Source: Facklamia sp964471435 (GTDB taxonomy: Bacteria > Bacillota > Bacilli > Lactobacillales > Aerococcaceae). From it: a stretch of 50,332 nt of DNA. The DNA is taken from the NCBI GenBank assembly GCA_964471435.1, contig CAYYGA010000007.1, positions 1 through 50,332 on the forward strand. The letters are read 5' to 3'. The translations under genes were made by a program, and so were the position numbers. Below, one piece after another: positions 8,829 to 17,608 of this stretch. Under the pieces are notes generated by a model that worked only from the letters and a program-made list of their open reading frames with translations, did no database searches and was not told the DNA's origin. Within the stretch, counting starts at the first letter, position 1; every line of letters begins with the position of its first letter.

Positions 8829-9512
8829 TTATAATCCTCCTAACAATAAGTTTAATAATTCGGGGGTGAAATGGACCCCAATATTAATGAAACCACTTGC
8901 TAAATCAGTTTCCAATGCAGTTAAAAGCACTTCATCTTCTATAAGCGGTATTTCTAGTTGATTTAAATTGATATGTATTTTAGGTTCTTGCGGGTCATAG
9001 GACATCCCTTCAGGTAAGGCAATCTGGCTGGTCATGATGTCATAGATTTCAGTCATTGGTAGAGGAATGGGTAAATTCGCTGTATTCATCGATTCAAATA
9101 CGATGACCGGTTGTTCATGGTCTCCTACTTGCATGTCGGCAAACATTTCAATCGGGATAGTATAACCGGCTTCTTCTACTTGCAGGGTGAATCTAAGTTG
9201 GTCTTCCACCCACTCAATGGCCATCTGGTCACCCAGCGCTTGATTAATGGTCTGGCGGGCTAAACGGTTAAAAGTATCGCGTCCTACTTGGACTCCGATT
9301 GTTTCCCGTTGACTCGTATCCACTTGCGGCATTTCTACCGGTGGGATTTGAGTGTCGGTTTTAAATTGATTTAAATAAGTTCTGCCTGCCATGTAACCGG
9401 CTCCGGCTACTAATGCTAAAACAATTATAGCAAATAAAATATAGGACAAACAACCACCTCGAAAGCCGCGTGTTTGTCTTTGTTGTTGATAATCCTGGCG
9501 TCTACTGGCCAA
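8829..9512 (-). CDS. YpmS-like (DUF2140) membrane-anchored protein
   Basis: The 227-residue protein has a basic Gln/Arg-rich N-terminus, one membrane helix (about 22-45, LSYILFAIIVLALVAGAGYM) and an extracytoplasmic domain. The end, VLLTALETDLASGFINIGVHF, matches the YpmS/DUF2140 pattern. Function is not known. The start is TTG at 9510-9512, placed by AAGGGGG seven bases upstream; the open frame extends seven codons further to a GTG without a ribosome site. It is followed immediately by yozE. Confidence 0.8.
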   Translation of the reverse strand: MASRRQDYQQQRQTRGFRGGCLSYILFAIIVLALVAGAGYMAGRTYLNQFKTDTQIPPVEMPQVDTSQRETIGVQVGRDTFNRLARQTINQALGDQMAIEWVEDQLRFTLQVEEAGYTIPIEMFADMQVGDHEQPVIVFESMNTANLPIPLPMTEIYDIMTSQIALPEGMSYDPQEPKIHINLNQLEIPLIEDEVLLTALETDLASGFINIGVHFTPELLNLLLGGL

Positions 9513-9564
9513 ATTAATTCCCCCTTGCAACACAATCTCAAAATTGTAAAAGTCTAATACGGAT

Positions 9565-9573
9565 ATTATAGCA
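9565..9573 (-). promoter_or_regulatory. Extended -10 promoter for ypmS-yozE
   Basis: The minus strand reads TGCTATAAT, an extended -10 box about 55 bases before the TTG start of ypmS. No good -35 box is visible. The rest of the 9534-9805 space holds only a short GCCCT/AGGGC hairpin. Confidence 0.45.
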
Positions 9574-9805
9574 CGTTCTCTAAAAGATTAGAAAGATTAG
9601 AAGTTTTCTGTTGGAGCAGTGGAGGCCTTACGCCCTGACTCGAGGGCATGAAAAATCCTAAATCTGAAGTCTATTAATAAATTTTATGAATCTTTGCATT
9701 ATTTCTGTCAGCTTCATACCGCAGACACCTTTAAGGCTTACATTTTTTAAAAAATAAGTTACAATAGATAGTAATAGATATTATATATTTTAAAGGAGTG
9801 ATTTG

Positions 9806-10477
9806 ATGGCATCATCTGTGAAAAAAACAGCGGAAAGACTGCCTAAAGAGCCGACTAAAGGCCAAGTGAGAGTAGAGTTTTTCAATGCACTGACTCATGG
9901 CATCGCGGCGGTACTCAGCTTAGTGGGCACGGTGTTTTTAATCATGAAAGGTGTTCAATTACAGTCTGTTTCTTCTTTAATTGCCTATATAATTTACGGC
10001 TTAAGTTTAATCATTTTATTCACTAATTCTACCCTTTACCACAGTTTTTCTTTTTCCAAGCTGCGGCCCTTTTTTCAAAAATTAGATCATTCATCCATAT
10101 ATCTTTTAATTGCGGGGACTTATACCCCTTACTTAATGATCTCAATTGGTGGGCGACTGGGGTATGCCTTTTTATTTTTCGTTTGGGCCTTTGCTCTAGG
10201 TGGAATTATCTTTGAATTAGTTGCTATCGATAAGTTTCCAAAATTATCTACCGCTATGTACTTGATTATGGGCTGGCTGGGCGTTTTTATCCTCTATCCC
10301 TTAGTCCAAAATGTTGAAATCACCGGCGTGGTACTTTTGGCTGTCGGCGGCTTGATCTATTCCTTCGGCACTATTTTTTACAGCATGAAATCCAAAGCAT
10401 GGATGCACGTCATCTGGCACTTGTTCGTAATCGGCGGCGCTTTCTTCATGTTCATTTCCATTTTAAATTATGTTTAA
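9806..10477 (+). CDS. trhA: Hemolysin III (TrhA/YqfA) family membrane protein
   Basis: A 223-residue protein with seven predicted membrane helices and the family residues: VEFFNALTHGIAAVLSL near the start, TLYHSF, KLDHSSIYLLIAGTYTP and WHLFVIGGAFFMF near the end. The conserved His and Ser/Asp residues place it in the PAQR-related superfamily, whose members may be zinc-dependent hydrolases or membrane-fluidity factors. Pore formation is not a safe inference. The start is ATG at 9806 with AAAGGAG seven bases upstream; the TTG just before it is too close. A hairpin terminator follows. Confidence 0.88.
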   Translation: MASSVKKTAERLPKEPTKGQVRVEFFNALTHGIAAVLSLVGTVFLIMKGVQLQSVSSLIAYIIYGLSLIILFTNSTLYHSFSFSKLRPFFQKLDHSSIYLLIAGTYTPYLMISIGGRLGYAFLFFVWAFALGGIIFELVAIDKFPKLSTAMYLIMGWLGVFILYPLVQNVEITGVVLLAVGGLIYSFGTIFYSMKSKAWMHVIWHLFVIGGAFFMFISILNYV

Positions 10478-10515
10478 GAAGGGAAAATGGTTCAGCTCTT
10501 AAATAAAGAAATAAA

Positions 10516-10558
10516 AAGGATGAGAGGTAGAATTGATAGCTTTAGTCCCTCTCATCTT
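10516..10558 (+). terminator. Hairpin downstream of trhA
   Basis: The arms GATGAGAGG (left) and CCTCTCATC (right) form an 11-bp stem with one bulge. The following bases are only moderately T-rich, so it is a weak terminator call. The 10478-10788 interval otherwise holds the sequence gap and the atpC terminator; no gene is seen. Confidence 0.55.
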
Positions 10559-10615
10559 CTATCTAGCAACCTCAACTCGGAGCAACTAGCTCTTGGTTTA
10601 GGTTCTTTTTATTTG

Positions 10616-10715
10616 NNNNNNNNNNNNNNNNNNNNNNNNNNNNNNNNNNNNNNNNNNNNNNNNNNNNNNNNNNNNNNNNNNNNNNNNNNNNNNNNNNNNN
10701 NNNNNNNNNNNNNNN
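10616..10715. other. Assembly gap (100 N)
   Basis: Run of exactly 100 N between the trhA and atp operon terminators. The true length is unknown. Confidence 0.99.
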
Positions 10716-10725
10716 AAGCTGATAA

Positions 10726-10767
10726 AAAGAGGCTGGGATAGGTGTTAAACCTTTTTCCAGCCTCTTT
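10726..10767 (-). terminator. Bidirectional terminator after the atp operon
   Basis: The stem AAAGAGGCTGG / CCAGCCTCTTT encloses an inner AGGT/ACCT pair. It lies 21 bases past the atpC stop. A/T tracts on both sides allow termination on either strand. Confidence 0.8.
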
Positions 10768-10788
10768 CTTATAGTTGTTTCTTTCTTT

Positions 10789-11304
10789 TTATTCTTCGTC
10801 TTTAGCTTCATCAGCTTGATTTTCACGTGGTTCGTTGCCTAATTGAATATCGACATCTAAATCGTCGTCAGTTTCATCTTCAAACTGGCTGACTTCCAAG
10901 CGGACTGATGCGCGGTGAAGCATGGCTTGTGCAAATTGAAATTGTACGTCTGGTTCTTCTTGTGACATAGCTGCCACTGCACGTTGACGGTCTTCTTCTG
11001 CCCTGGCTTCATCGATTTCACCCGGTAATTGGGCGATCGTCGTAAAAATATTGACTTCATTTTTGTCTACTTCAACCAAGCCGCCAAAAACGGCCAATTT
11101 AGCTTCATAACCTTCGTTGATGATGCGTAGAATCCCATCGCCTAAAACCGTCGATATAGGTGCATGCCCTGGTAAGATTCCCATCTCACCATCGATTAAG
11201 CGCATGACCACCATATCGCAAGGCTCTTCAAATTTAACACCGCGGGGTGTTGTAATCGTCAGACGCAATTTTTTCTTTGCGGGACTTGTTTTTTCTTCAG
11301 CCAT
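10789..11304 (-). CDS. atpC: ATP synthase epsilon subunit, with acidic C-terminal extension
   Basis: Central-stalk subunit that couples rotation to catalysis and can inhibit ATP hydrolysis. The N-terminal beta-sandwich is clear (LRLTITTPRGVKFEE, DGEMGILPGHAPI), followed by the two-helix domain (DEARAEEDRQRA, MLHRASVRLEVS). At 171 residues it is about 30-35 longer than usual. The extra part is an acidic tail (DETDDDLDVDIQL through to KDEE). The start ATG has AAGGTGA upstream and lies 2 bases after the atpD stop. It is the last gene of the operon. Confidence 0.95.
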   Translation of the reverse strand: MAEEKTSPAKKKLRLTITTPRGVKFEEPCDMVVMRLIDGEMGILPGHAPISTVLGDGILRIINEGYEAKLAVFGGLVEVDKNEVNIFTTIAQLPGEIDEARAEEDRQRAVAAMSQEEPDVQFQFAQAMLHRASVRLEVSQFEDETDDDLDVDIQLGNEPRENQADEAKDEE

Positions 11305-11306
11305 TT

Positions 11307-12704
11307 TTAATCACCTTGGCTTTTTTTGTATTTTTCAATCACGTCATCAATTCCACCTGCATTTAAGAAGTAGGATTCAGGAATGTCATCGTGTTTACCT
11401 TGTAAGATTTCTTTGAAACCTTGCACAGTTTCTTTAACAGGTACATGACGTCCCGGAATCGAAGTAAATTTTTCAGCAACCGCAAATGGCTGTGATAAAA
11501 AGCGCTGAATTTTACGCGCACGGGATACCGTTAACCTGTCTTCTTCAGATAACTCGTCCATCCCTAGAATGGCTACAATATCCTGCAGGTCATTATACTT
11601 TTGTAAAATTTGCTGCACACCGTGGGCGGTATGATAGTGATCCTCACCTACAATGTCTACTTCTAAAATTCTGGAAGAAGACTGCAGAGGATCAACGGCC
11701 GGGTAAATACCCTGCTCGACTACTTTACGTGATAAAATAGTTGTCGCATCCAAGTGGGCAAAAGTTGTGGCTGTTGCCGGATCGGTAAAGTCATCAGCCG
11801 GTACATAAACTGCTTGTACCGATGTAACCGATCCTGATTTTGTGGAGGTAATTCTTTCCTGTAAGCCTCCAATTTCGGTTGCCAAAGTTGGTTGATAACC
11901 TACCGCAGAAGGAGTTCTCCCTAAAAGAGCCGATACTTCCGACCCTGCCTGCACGAAACGGTAGATGTTATCAATAAAGAGTAAAACGTCCTGGTTTTCT
12001 TCATCACGGAAATACTCTGCCATGGTTAGACCCGTTAAAGCGACTCGCATCCGGACTCCAGGCGGTTCATTCATCTGCCCGAATACTAAGGAAGTATTGG
12101 ATAATACCCCTGAGTCTTTCATATCATAATAAAGGTCGTTCCCCTCACGGGTACGTTCTCCTACCCCGACGAAAACTGAACGGCCGCCATGCTCTTTAGC
12201 AATGGCGTTGATTAATTCCATAATTAAAACCGTTTTACCTACACCTGCTCCACCAAAGAGACCGATTTTTCCTCCTTTTGAGAAAGGACAAAGTAAATCA
12301 ATTGCTTTAATACCCGTTTCTAAAAGTTCAGGTGTAGCTTTTTGATCGGTGAAAAGCGGCGGCTCCCGGTGAATCGGCCAGTGTTCTTTACTTTCAATGA
12401 CCGGTTCATTGTCAATCGGTTCTCCTAAAACATTCATCATCCGTCCTAGTACATTTTCACCAACGGGAACTGAAATAGCAGCTCCTGTATCCACAGCTTC
12501 CATGCCTCTTTGCATTCCTTCCGTTGGGCTCATTGAGATACAGCGCACACGGTCATATCCCATATGCTGCATAACTTCTAATACGACTGTTTCTCCGTCA
12601 ACTTCAACTTCCAAGGCATTGTATAAATCAGGGACATGGTCTTCAAATTCTACTTCTACAACTGATCCAATAATTTGACTAATTGTTCCACTGTTTTTTT
12701 CGAT
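11307..12704 (-). CDS. atpD: ATP synthase beta subunit, apparently starting at ATC
   Basis: Catalytic F1 subunit. Motifs include GGAGVGKTVL (P-loop), VGERTREGNDLY, LLFIDNIYRF and ALLGRTPSAVGYQPTL. Family length (about 465) and homology place the N-terminus at EKNSGTISQIIGSVVEVEFE. In that frame the codons after AGGAGG are ATA, ATA, ATC, GAA, with no ATG, GTG or TTG before mid-protein. ATC at 12702-12704 sits 8 bases from AGGAGG and would be ATG with one base change, so it is taken as the start (465 aa). The stop codon of atpG lies inside the same ribosome-site region, so termination-reinitiation could help. A base-calling error cannot be excluded. The first later TTG (12614) would remove 30 conserved residues. 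Confidence 0.93.
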   Translation of the reverse strand: MEKNSGTISQIIGSVVEVEFEDHVPDLYNALEVEVDGETVVLEVMQHMGYDRVRCISMSPTEGMQRGMEAVDTGAAISVPVGENVLGRMMNVLGEPIDNEPVIESKEHWPIHREPPLFTDQKATPELLETGIKAIDLLCPFSKGGKIGLFGGAGVGKTVLIMELINAIAKEHGGRSVFVGVGERTREGNDLYYDMKDSGVLSNTSLVFGQMNEPPGVRMRVALTGLTMAEYFRDEENQDVLLFIDNIYRFVQAGSEVSALLGRTPSAVGYQPTLATEIGGLQERITSTKSGSVTSVQAVYVPADDFTDPATATTFAHLDATTILSRKVVEQGIYPAVDPLQSSSRILEVDIVGEDHYHTAHGVQQILQKYNDLQDIVAILGMDELSEEDRLTVSRARKIQRFLSQPFAVAEKFTSIPGRHVPVKETVQGFKEILQGKHDDIPESYFLNAGGIDDVIEKYKKSQGD

Positions 12705-12709
12705 TATTA

Positions 12710-13570
12710 TTACCTCCTTTTCTTCATACTCTGAGCACTACTCGTTATCTCAGTTAATTCTTGTGTAATCGCCGCTTGACGCTGGCGGTTAAATTCACGG
12801 TTTAAATCTTCTACTAATTCTTCAGCGTTTTTACCGGCTGCATCCATACTGACAGACCGGGCGGCCTGTTCCGATGTATGAGATTCGGCAAAAGCCCGAA
12901 AGACAGAAATATGTAAATATAAGGGCATCAGCTCATCAATAAAACTATCGATCGATGGCTCATATTCTTTCAGTGAATATGACTTAGTTTCACCCATATC
13001 CGCCGGTAAAATCTTTTTGATGGTAGGCTTTAAACTTAATACATTTTCGAAATAAGTAAAAGCTACAAACACCTCATCTACCTGCCCGCTCATATATAAG
13101 TCCAAGGCCTGAACGGCCAAGTTTTCTGCCCCGTAATACTCATTTTCTCTGGAAACGTCAAAAACCTGGCGGATGACATTTTTATCTTCTCTTCTAAAAT
13201 AGTCAATTCCTGAAGCGCCGATAATGACGATATGTTCATGAGTATCCCGATCTTCCATGTGTTGAATGGCTTTTTTAAGAATGTTGGAATTATAAGATCC
13301 CGCCAGTCCTTGATCGGAAGTGAAGATGATATACAAGGAATTTTCAACCTTTTTACGTTGATTAAAATAATCCAAATCATTATTTGCAGGTTCTTCACTC
13401 AACTCCGAAACCATGCGGTTCAATTGATTGTACATGGGTCTTACACCTTCAAGGGATTTCCGCGCCCTGACTAATTTAGTGGAGGAAACCATATCCATCG
13501 CCTTTATAATTTGTTCAACTGAACGTATATTTGACATACGTTGTTTGATTTCGCGTGTGGAACTACTCAA
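12710..13570 (-). CDS. atpG: ATP synthase gamma subunit
   Basis: Central rotor shaft of F1. The 286 residues begin STREIKQRMSNIRSVEQIIKAMDMVSSTKL, the N-terminal coiled-coil helix, and end with the second coiled-coil helix (SMDAAGKNAEELVEDLNREFNRQRQAAITQELTEI, cited in parts). The apparent start is TTG at 13568-13570, four bases from the sequence gap, so its ribosome site and possibly a few residues are not visible. Its stop overlaps the atpD ribosome site. The order atpA-atpG-atpD is standard. Confidence 0.94.
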   Translation of the reverse strand: MSSSTREIKQRMSNIRSVEQIIKAMDMVSSTKLVRARKSLEGVRPMYNQLNRMVSELSEEPANNDLDYFNQRKKVENSLYIIFTSDQGLAGSYNSNILKKAIQHMEDRDTHEHIVIIGASGIDYFRREDKNVIRQVFDVSRENEYYGAENLAVQALDLYMSGQVDEVFVAFTYFENVLSLKPTIKKILPADMGETKSYSLKEYEPSIDSFIDELMPLYLHISVFRAFAESHTSEQAARSVSMDAAGKNAEELVEDLNREFNRQRQAAITQELTEITSSAQSMKKRR

Positions 13571-13574
13571 TTTA

Positions 13575-13674
13575 NNNNNNNNNNNNNNNNNNNNNNNNNN
13601 NNNNNNNNNNNNNNNNNNNNNNNNNNNNNNNNNNNNNNNNNNNNNNNNNNNNNNNNNNNNNNNNNNNNNNNNNN
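13575..13674. other. Assembly gap (100 N) across the atpA end
   Basis: Run of 100 N. From the usual AtpA length (about 500), roughly 50 codons plus the atpA-atpG spacer are missing, so the true gap is probably nearer 180 bp (inference). Confidence 0.99.
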
Positions 13675-15021
13675 TTCAATATCGGTCATATAGTGCTCGC
13701 TTAAGGCATACAAAACGATTACCTGGTCTTCTACTGCCATCGGCTGGTATTGAGGTTGTTTTAATACTTCTAAAATTCGTTCCCCGTGTTCCAGTCTTGC
13801 GATAGTGTCAGGGTTTAAATCCGAACCAAATTGTGAGAAAGCTGCCAGTTCATTGTACTGGGCGAACTCAATCCTTAAAGGACCTGCAATTTTCTTCATG
13901 GCATCAATTTGAGCCGATCCTCCTACCCGGGAAACGGATAGTCCGGGGTTAACTGCTGGACGAATACCTGCGTTAAAAAGGTCTGATTCTAAGTAAATCT
14001 GTCCGTCCGTTATAGAAATAATGTTGGTTGGGATATAAGCGGAAATGTCACCGGCTTGTGTTTCAACAATCGGTAATGCCGTTAAGGTTCCGCCGCCCAT
14101 TTCTTCACTCATAGACGCTGCTCTTTCCAATAAACGTGAGTGGAGATAAAAAACATCTCCCGGATATGCTTCACGACCGGGTGGTCTTTCTAATAGTAAA
14201 GAAATAGCACGGTAAGCTACCGCATGCTTGGATAGGTCATCATAAACCACCAATACATCTTTACCTGCTTCCATCCACTCTTCAGCGATTGCACACCCAG
14301 CGTAAGGTGCTAAGTACTGCAAAGCTGCTGGGTCAGAAGCAGTAGAAAGAACAATCGTCGTATATTCCATGGCGCCGGCCTTTTTCAAGGCATTGATAAT
14401 CCTGGCTACCGTTGATGCTTTTTGGCCGATGGCCACGTAAACACAATTCACGTCTTTACCTTTTTGATTTAAAATAGTATCAATCGCGATAGCGGTTTTT
14501 CCCGTTTCACGGTCACCAATAATCAATTCTCTTTGACCTTTTCCAATTGGTACTAAAGCATCTACGGCCTTGATTCCTGTCTGGAGCGGCTGGTCGACGG
14601 CACGTCTTTCAATAACAGTGGGTGCCGGGCTTTCTACTAAACGGTATTTAGAAGATGAGACCGGGCCTTGTCCGTCAATCGGCTCTCCAACTGCATTCAC
14701 AACGCGGCCTAAAAGACCGTCTCCGACGGGCACATCTGCCATTCGGCCGGTAAGTTTGACCGGGTCACCTTCTCTGATACCTGCATCCGGACCCATAATA
14801 ATTGTACCAATGGAGTTGTCTTCCAAGTTAAGGGCCATGCCCAACGTTCCATCATTAAACTCCAGTAATTCTCCTGTCATCGCACTGTCCAAACCATGGA
14901 CACGGGCGATACCGTCTCCTACACTGACTACCGTTCCGGCATCTCTAAAGTTGTGATCTGCAGCATAGGATTGAATCTTGTCTTTGATAGCTGCACTAAT
15001 ATCAGCGGGATTTACTGCCAT
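13675..15021 (-). CDS. atpA: ATP synthase alpha subunit (C-terminus lost in gap)
   Basis: Regulatory nucleotide-binding F1 subunit. 449 residues are present, including GDRETGKTAIAIDTI (P-loop), LLLERPPGREAYPGDVFYLHSRLLERAA and PAVNPGLSVSRVGGSAQ. The protein stops at EHYMTDIE where the gap begins, about 50 residues short of the normal end. The start is ATG at 15019-15021 with GGAGGAGG upstream (MAVNPADIS). Two upstream in-frame codons lie inside the ribosome site and are not used. The gene start overlaps the atpH end by 20 bases, a sign of translational coupling. Confidence 0.96.
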
Positions 15022-15562
15022 TAGCAACCTCCTCCCTCATTAATAGTTGTTTTATATCATTTAACTGTGTTTCCACAGTCGCATCATATATTTTTCCTTC
15101 CATTAAAAGATAAAATCCACCCATTAAAGATGGATCTATTTCAGTTGTCATTCTTAATTTCTTTTTTGTTTTTTTAACTAAAACATTTTCAAGCCGTTGG
15201 AGCTGTTCTGCTTTTAACTCAATCGCAGAAACTACTTTAACATCCAGTCGTCCTTGATGACGTTTGATTAAATCGATATATTCACTCAAAATGCCTTCAA
15301 TATGTTCTTCATGCTGGTTATCCACCATTAAATTTAAAAAATTCATCAAGATTGGGTCAACATTTTTTGAAAAAGCCCGCGTTAACATAGCCGTTTTATT
15401 GATTTGAGGTACTTGGTAAGAAGTTAAAAAATCTTGTATCTCTTCATCATTCAAAGTATCCCGAATTAAAATAGCTTCTTGAACCAGTTGATCATACTTA
15501 TCGGCTTCATCGGTTAAGCGGAATAATTCTTCAGCGTATTCTGTTCGTAATCTTTTTACCAT
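15002..15562 (-). CDS. atpH: ATP synthase delta subunit
   Basis: Peripheral-stalk subunit linking F1 to the b subunit. The 186-residue protein has an N-terminal helical domain (YAEELFRLTDEADKYD) and the conserved C-terminal region EIDPSLMGGFYLLMEGKIYDATV with the family Gly-Gly. GGAGGA lies before the ATG. It overlaps atpF by 7 bases and atpA by 20 bases. Sequence identity in this family is low; context makes the call firm. Confidence 0.93.
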   Translation of the reverse strand: MVKRLRTEYAEELFRLTDEADKYDQLVQEAILIRDTLNDEEIQDFLTSYQVPQINKTAMLTRAFSKNVDPILMNFLNLMVDNQHEEHIEGILSEYIDLIKRHQGRLDVKVVSAIELKAEQLQRLENVLVKKTKKKLRMTTEIDPSLMGGFYLLMEGKIYDATVETQLNDIKQLLMREEVANGSKSR

Positions 15563-16104
15563 GAAGATTCCTCCAATTGAGAGATGGCATCTTCAATTAA
15601 ACGGTCATGGTCGGCTTGAGTAATTTTCTCACTGATAAATTTCTCAGCGATTAACGTAGCATTATCGATGATATGCACGCGTGTTTCTTCGTGCAGACGA
15701 TTTCTTTCAGCCTGAAGGCTGTCTTGGGCCCGCCGTCTAATTTCATCGATTTCGTTTTCTAAATCTTCACGCATGGCCGCTCTTTCTGCTTCGGCGCTTT
15801 CTTGTGCTTCTTCTAAAACAGTAATTCGCTCTTCTTCTATATGCTTTAATTTATTTTCATATTCTGAAATTAAAGTTTTGGCTTTGTCCATTCTTTCATC
15901 GGATTGTTCAATTTTTCCTTCAATCCGCTGACGACGTTCCTGCATGAAGTTTTTAACCGGGTTGTAAAGGAGATATCCTAAGACAACCGCCAAAATGATA
16001 CCATTCAACAATTGCATGGCTATATCTGTAAAAGTCTGAGCGTCTAAGCCAAACACGCGCCCTTCAGGCACTGTTTGACCTAATAGAACAAAAAGATTAA
16101 GCAT
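15556..16104 (-). CDS. atpF: ATP synthase b subunit
   Basis: Peripheral-stalk subunit: a single N-terminal membrane helix (LLNGIILAVVLGYLLYNPV, about 32-50) followed by a long, highly charged coiled coil (KNFMQERRQRIEGKIEQ onward), ending in helices that bind delta. Length is 182. AAAGGAGTCGTAAG precedes the ATG. It lies between atpE and atpH as in the standard order. Confidence 0.95.
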   Translation of the reverse strand: MLNLFVLLGQTVPEGRVFGLDAQTFTDIAMQLLNGIILAVVLGYLLYNPVKNFMQERRQRIEGKIEQSDERMDKAKTLISEYENKLKHIEEERITVLEEAQESAEAERAAMREDLENEIDEIRRRAQDSLQAERNRLHEETRVHIIDNATLIAEKFISEKITQADHDRLIEDAISQLEESSW

Positions 16105-16151
16105 CTTACGACTCCTTTCTTTCTAGTGATTGGGAATCCAAGATTCTCATC

Positions 16152-16421
16152 TTACATTAAACCGATATATTGGTTAACCAATGGGTTAGCAAACAGCATA
16201 ATAATTGCGATCAATAAACCGTAAATACCTGATGTCTCAGCTAATGCTAAACCGATAAACATGGTTTGTCGAATGTCATCAGCTGCTTCCGGTTGACGAG
16301 CAATCGATTCAATGGCTGTTGAAGCAACCCGTGCCTGCCCAAATGTTGTAAAAGCTCCGTTAAATAATGCGATAGACGCTGCAATGTGTACCGCAGCAAT
16401 AATTGTTGATAATCCGTCCAT
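16152..16421 (-). CDS. atpE: ATP synthase c subunit with Na+-type ligand signature
   Basis: Two-helix proteolipid (89 aa) forming the rotor ring. The loop ARQPEA (41-46) contacts the central stalk, and the ion carboxylate is Glu62 in LALAETSGIYGLL. Aligned by eye on the ES-ARQPEA block to the Ilyobacter tartaricus c subunit, the Na+ ligands Gln32, Glu65, Ser66 and Tyr70 correspond to Gln29, Glu62, Thr63 and Tyr67 here; Thr keeps the hydroxyl, and Ser64 matches Thr67. H+-type rings of most Lactobacillales lack this set. Na+ coupling is therefore an inference from residues, not shown. GGAGG precedes the ATG. Confidence 0.96.
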   Translation of the reverse strand: MDGLSTIIAAVHIAASIALFNGAFTTFGQARVASTAIESIARQPEAADDIRQTMFIGLALAETSGIYGLLIAIIMLFANPLVNQYIGLM

Positions 16422-16468
16422 GATTTTCCTCCATTAAATAATTTTTTTGAAAAAGGTAAGCGTGAAAA

Positions 16469-17143
16469 TTAATCAGCGGCTCCTTTAATATACGAAAAAC
16501 TCATAATAACAAAAATATATGTCTGCAAAGCTCCAATTACAACATCAAAGAAAGCATGTAAAATAGCTGGAATTCCGATTTGAACCAACCACGGAGTCAA
16601 TGCATAATAAAGCGTAATAATTATAGTTCCTGATAAAATGTTACCGAATAAACGGAAACTTAAGGAAACTGGTTTGGCTAATTCACCCACAAAGTTAATG
16701 GGGAAGAATAAAATATGTGGTTCCGTTAAAGATTTGAAATAGCCTGTTCCCTTGTGTCTTATTCCCATTCCTACCATTAAGAGGAAAGTAGCCAGGGCTA
16801 AAGCAAATGTTGTCGAAAAGTCGGCCGTAGGTGCTCTTAAACCAACCACCGAAAAGAAGTTTGAAAATAAAACGAACACGAATACCATAAAAAACCAGGG
16901 TGCAATATAGGACAACTTAGACCCTAAGGTTTCAACGGCAAAATTATCGAACATTTCAACTGCTGCTTCAATCACATTTTGGAAACCAAAAGGAATCTCT
17001 TTAAACTTTGTTAACCGTATACGGACAAAGATTGCTAACAAGGTCAGCAGCGCCATTAAAATCCAAGTGTTGACAATCGTTTCTGAAATTATTACTTCAT
17101 AACCCGCTATCTCAAAAATTGTTATATTTTGGATATCTAGCAT
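16469..17143 (-). CDS. atpB: ATP synthase a subunit
   Basis: Stator membrane subunit that forms the ion half-channels. The 224-residue protein has five or six membrane helices and the conserved helix PVSLSFRLFGNILSG with the essential Arg at about 164. The last helices (DVVIGALQTYIFVIMSFSYIKGA) carry the usual Gln. AAGGTGGTGA lies upstream of the ATG. It is the first structural gene after atpI. A reader testing the Na+ hypothesis for the c ring should compare this subunit too. Confidence 0.95.
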   Translation of the reverse strand: MLDIQNITIFEIAGYEVIISETIVNTWILMALLTLLAIFVRIRLTKFKEIPFGFQNVIEAAVEMFDNFAVETLGSKLSYIAPWFFMVFVFVLFSNFFSVVGLRAPTADFSTTFALALATFLLMVGMGIRHKGTGYFKSLTEPHILFFPINFVGELAKPVSLSFRLFGNILSGTIIITLYYALTPWLVQIGIPAILHAFFDVVIGALQTYIFVIMSFSYIKGAAD

Positions 17144-17215
17144 TTATCTATCACCACCTTGCCTTTAAAGTTAGATTGCCTGATCGGTCTTTAACCGGGG
17201 AAACAATTGATTATA

Positions 17216-17590
17216 TTATGGATTGCCCATAACACCGCGGGCACTATAGGCTGCTGGCTGGTAAGCTATGATACCTAAAGCAACCCCCCATAAACTGATT
17301 CCTGGGATTAAGGCTCCGGCTAAAAGTGCAACTCCGCTTAGAGCTAAACGTATGATATTTTGCAACACAGCATAATTACGAGCTTTAGGGCCTTCCATTT
17401 GGATTAACTTATCGACAGCCTTGTCTAAAAGAATTACTTTAACAAGTGAAGTTAAAGCTCCTAAAAGACCGCCATATAAGAAAGGGAGGAAATCCCATGA
17501 GCGGTAATAGACCGCTGAGATCGCAATCCCAATTAAAGTGATGATTATAATTGACGTCATCATTCGTTTGGCTAATTTTGACAAGTTCAC
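17216..17590 (-). CDS. atpI: ATP synthase subunit I (AtpI-like)
   Basis: Small membrane protein (124 aa from GTG) with four predicted helices; the conserved LPFLYGGLLGALTSLVKVILL region fits AtpI. AtpI proteins aid assembly of the c ring, and with AtpZ have been proposed to transport Mg2+/Ca2+. The start is ambiguous: an ATG at 17594-17596 directly abuts the GAGGG ribosome site, so the GTG six bases beyond GAGGG (17588-17590) is more likely. It sits between atpZ and atpB. Confidence 0.85.
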   Translation of the reverse strand: MNLSKLAKRMMTSIIIITLIGIAISAVYYRSWDFLPFLYGGLLGALTSLVKVILLDKAVDKLIQMEGPKARNYAVLQNIIRLALSGVALLAGALIPGISLWGVALGIIAYQPAAYSARGVMGNP

Positions 17591-17608
17591 AAACATCCCT
17601 CTTTACTT

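Noticed and set aside
11117..11416. Plus-strand open frames over the atp operon (also near 11486, 12397, 14570)
   Set aside because: They are antisense shadows of atpC, atpD and atpA with no ribosome sites.
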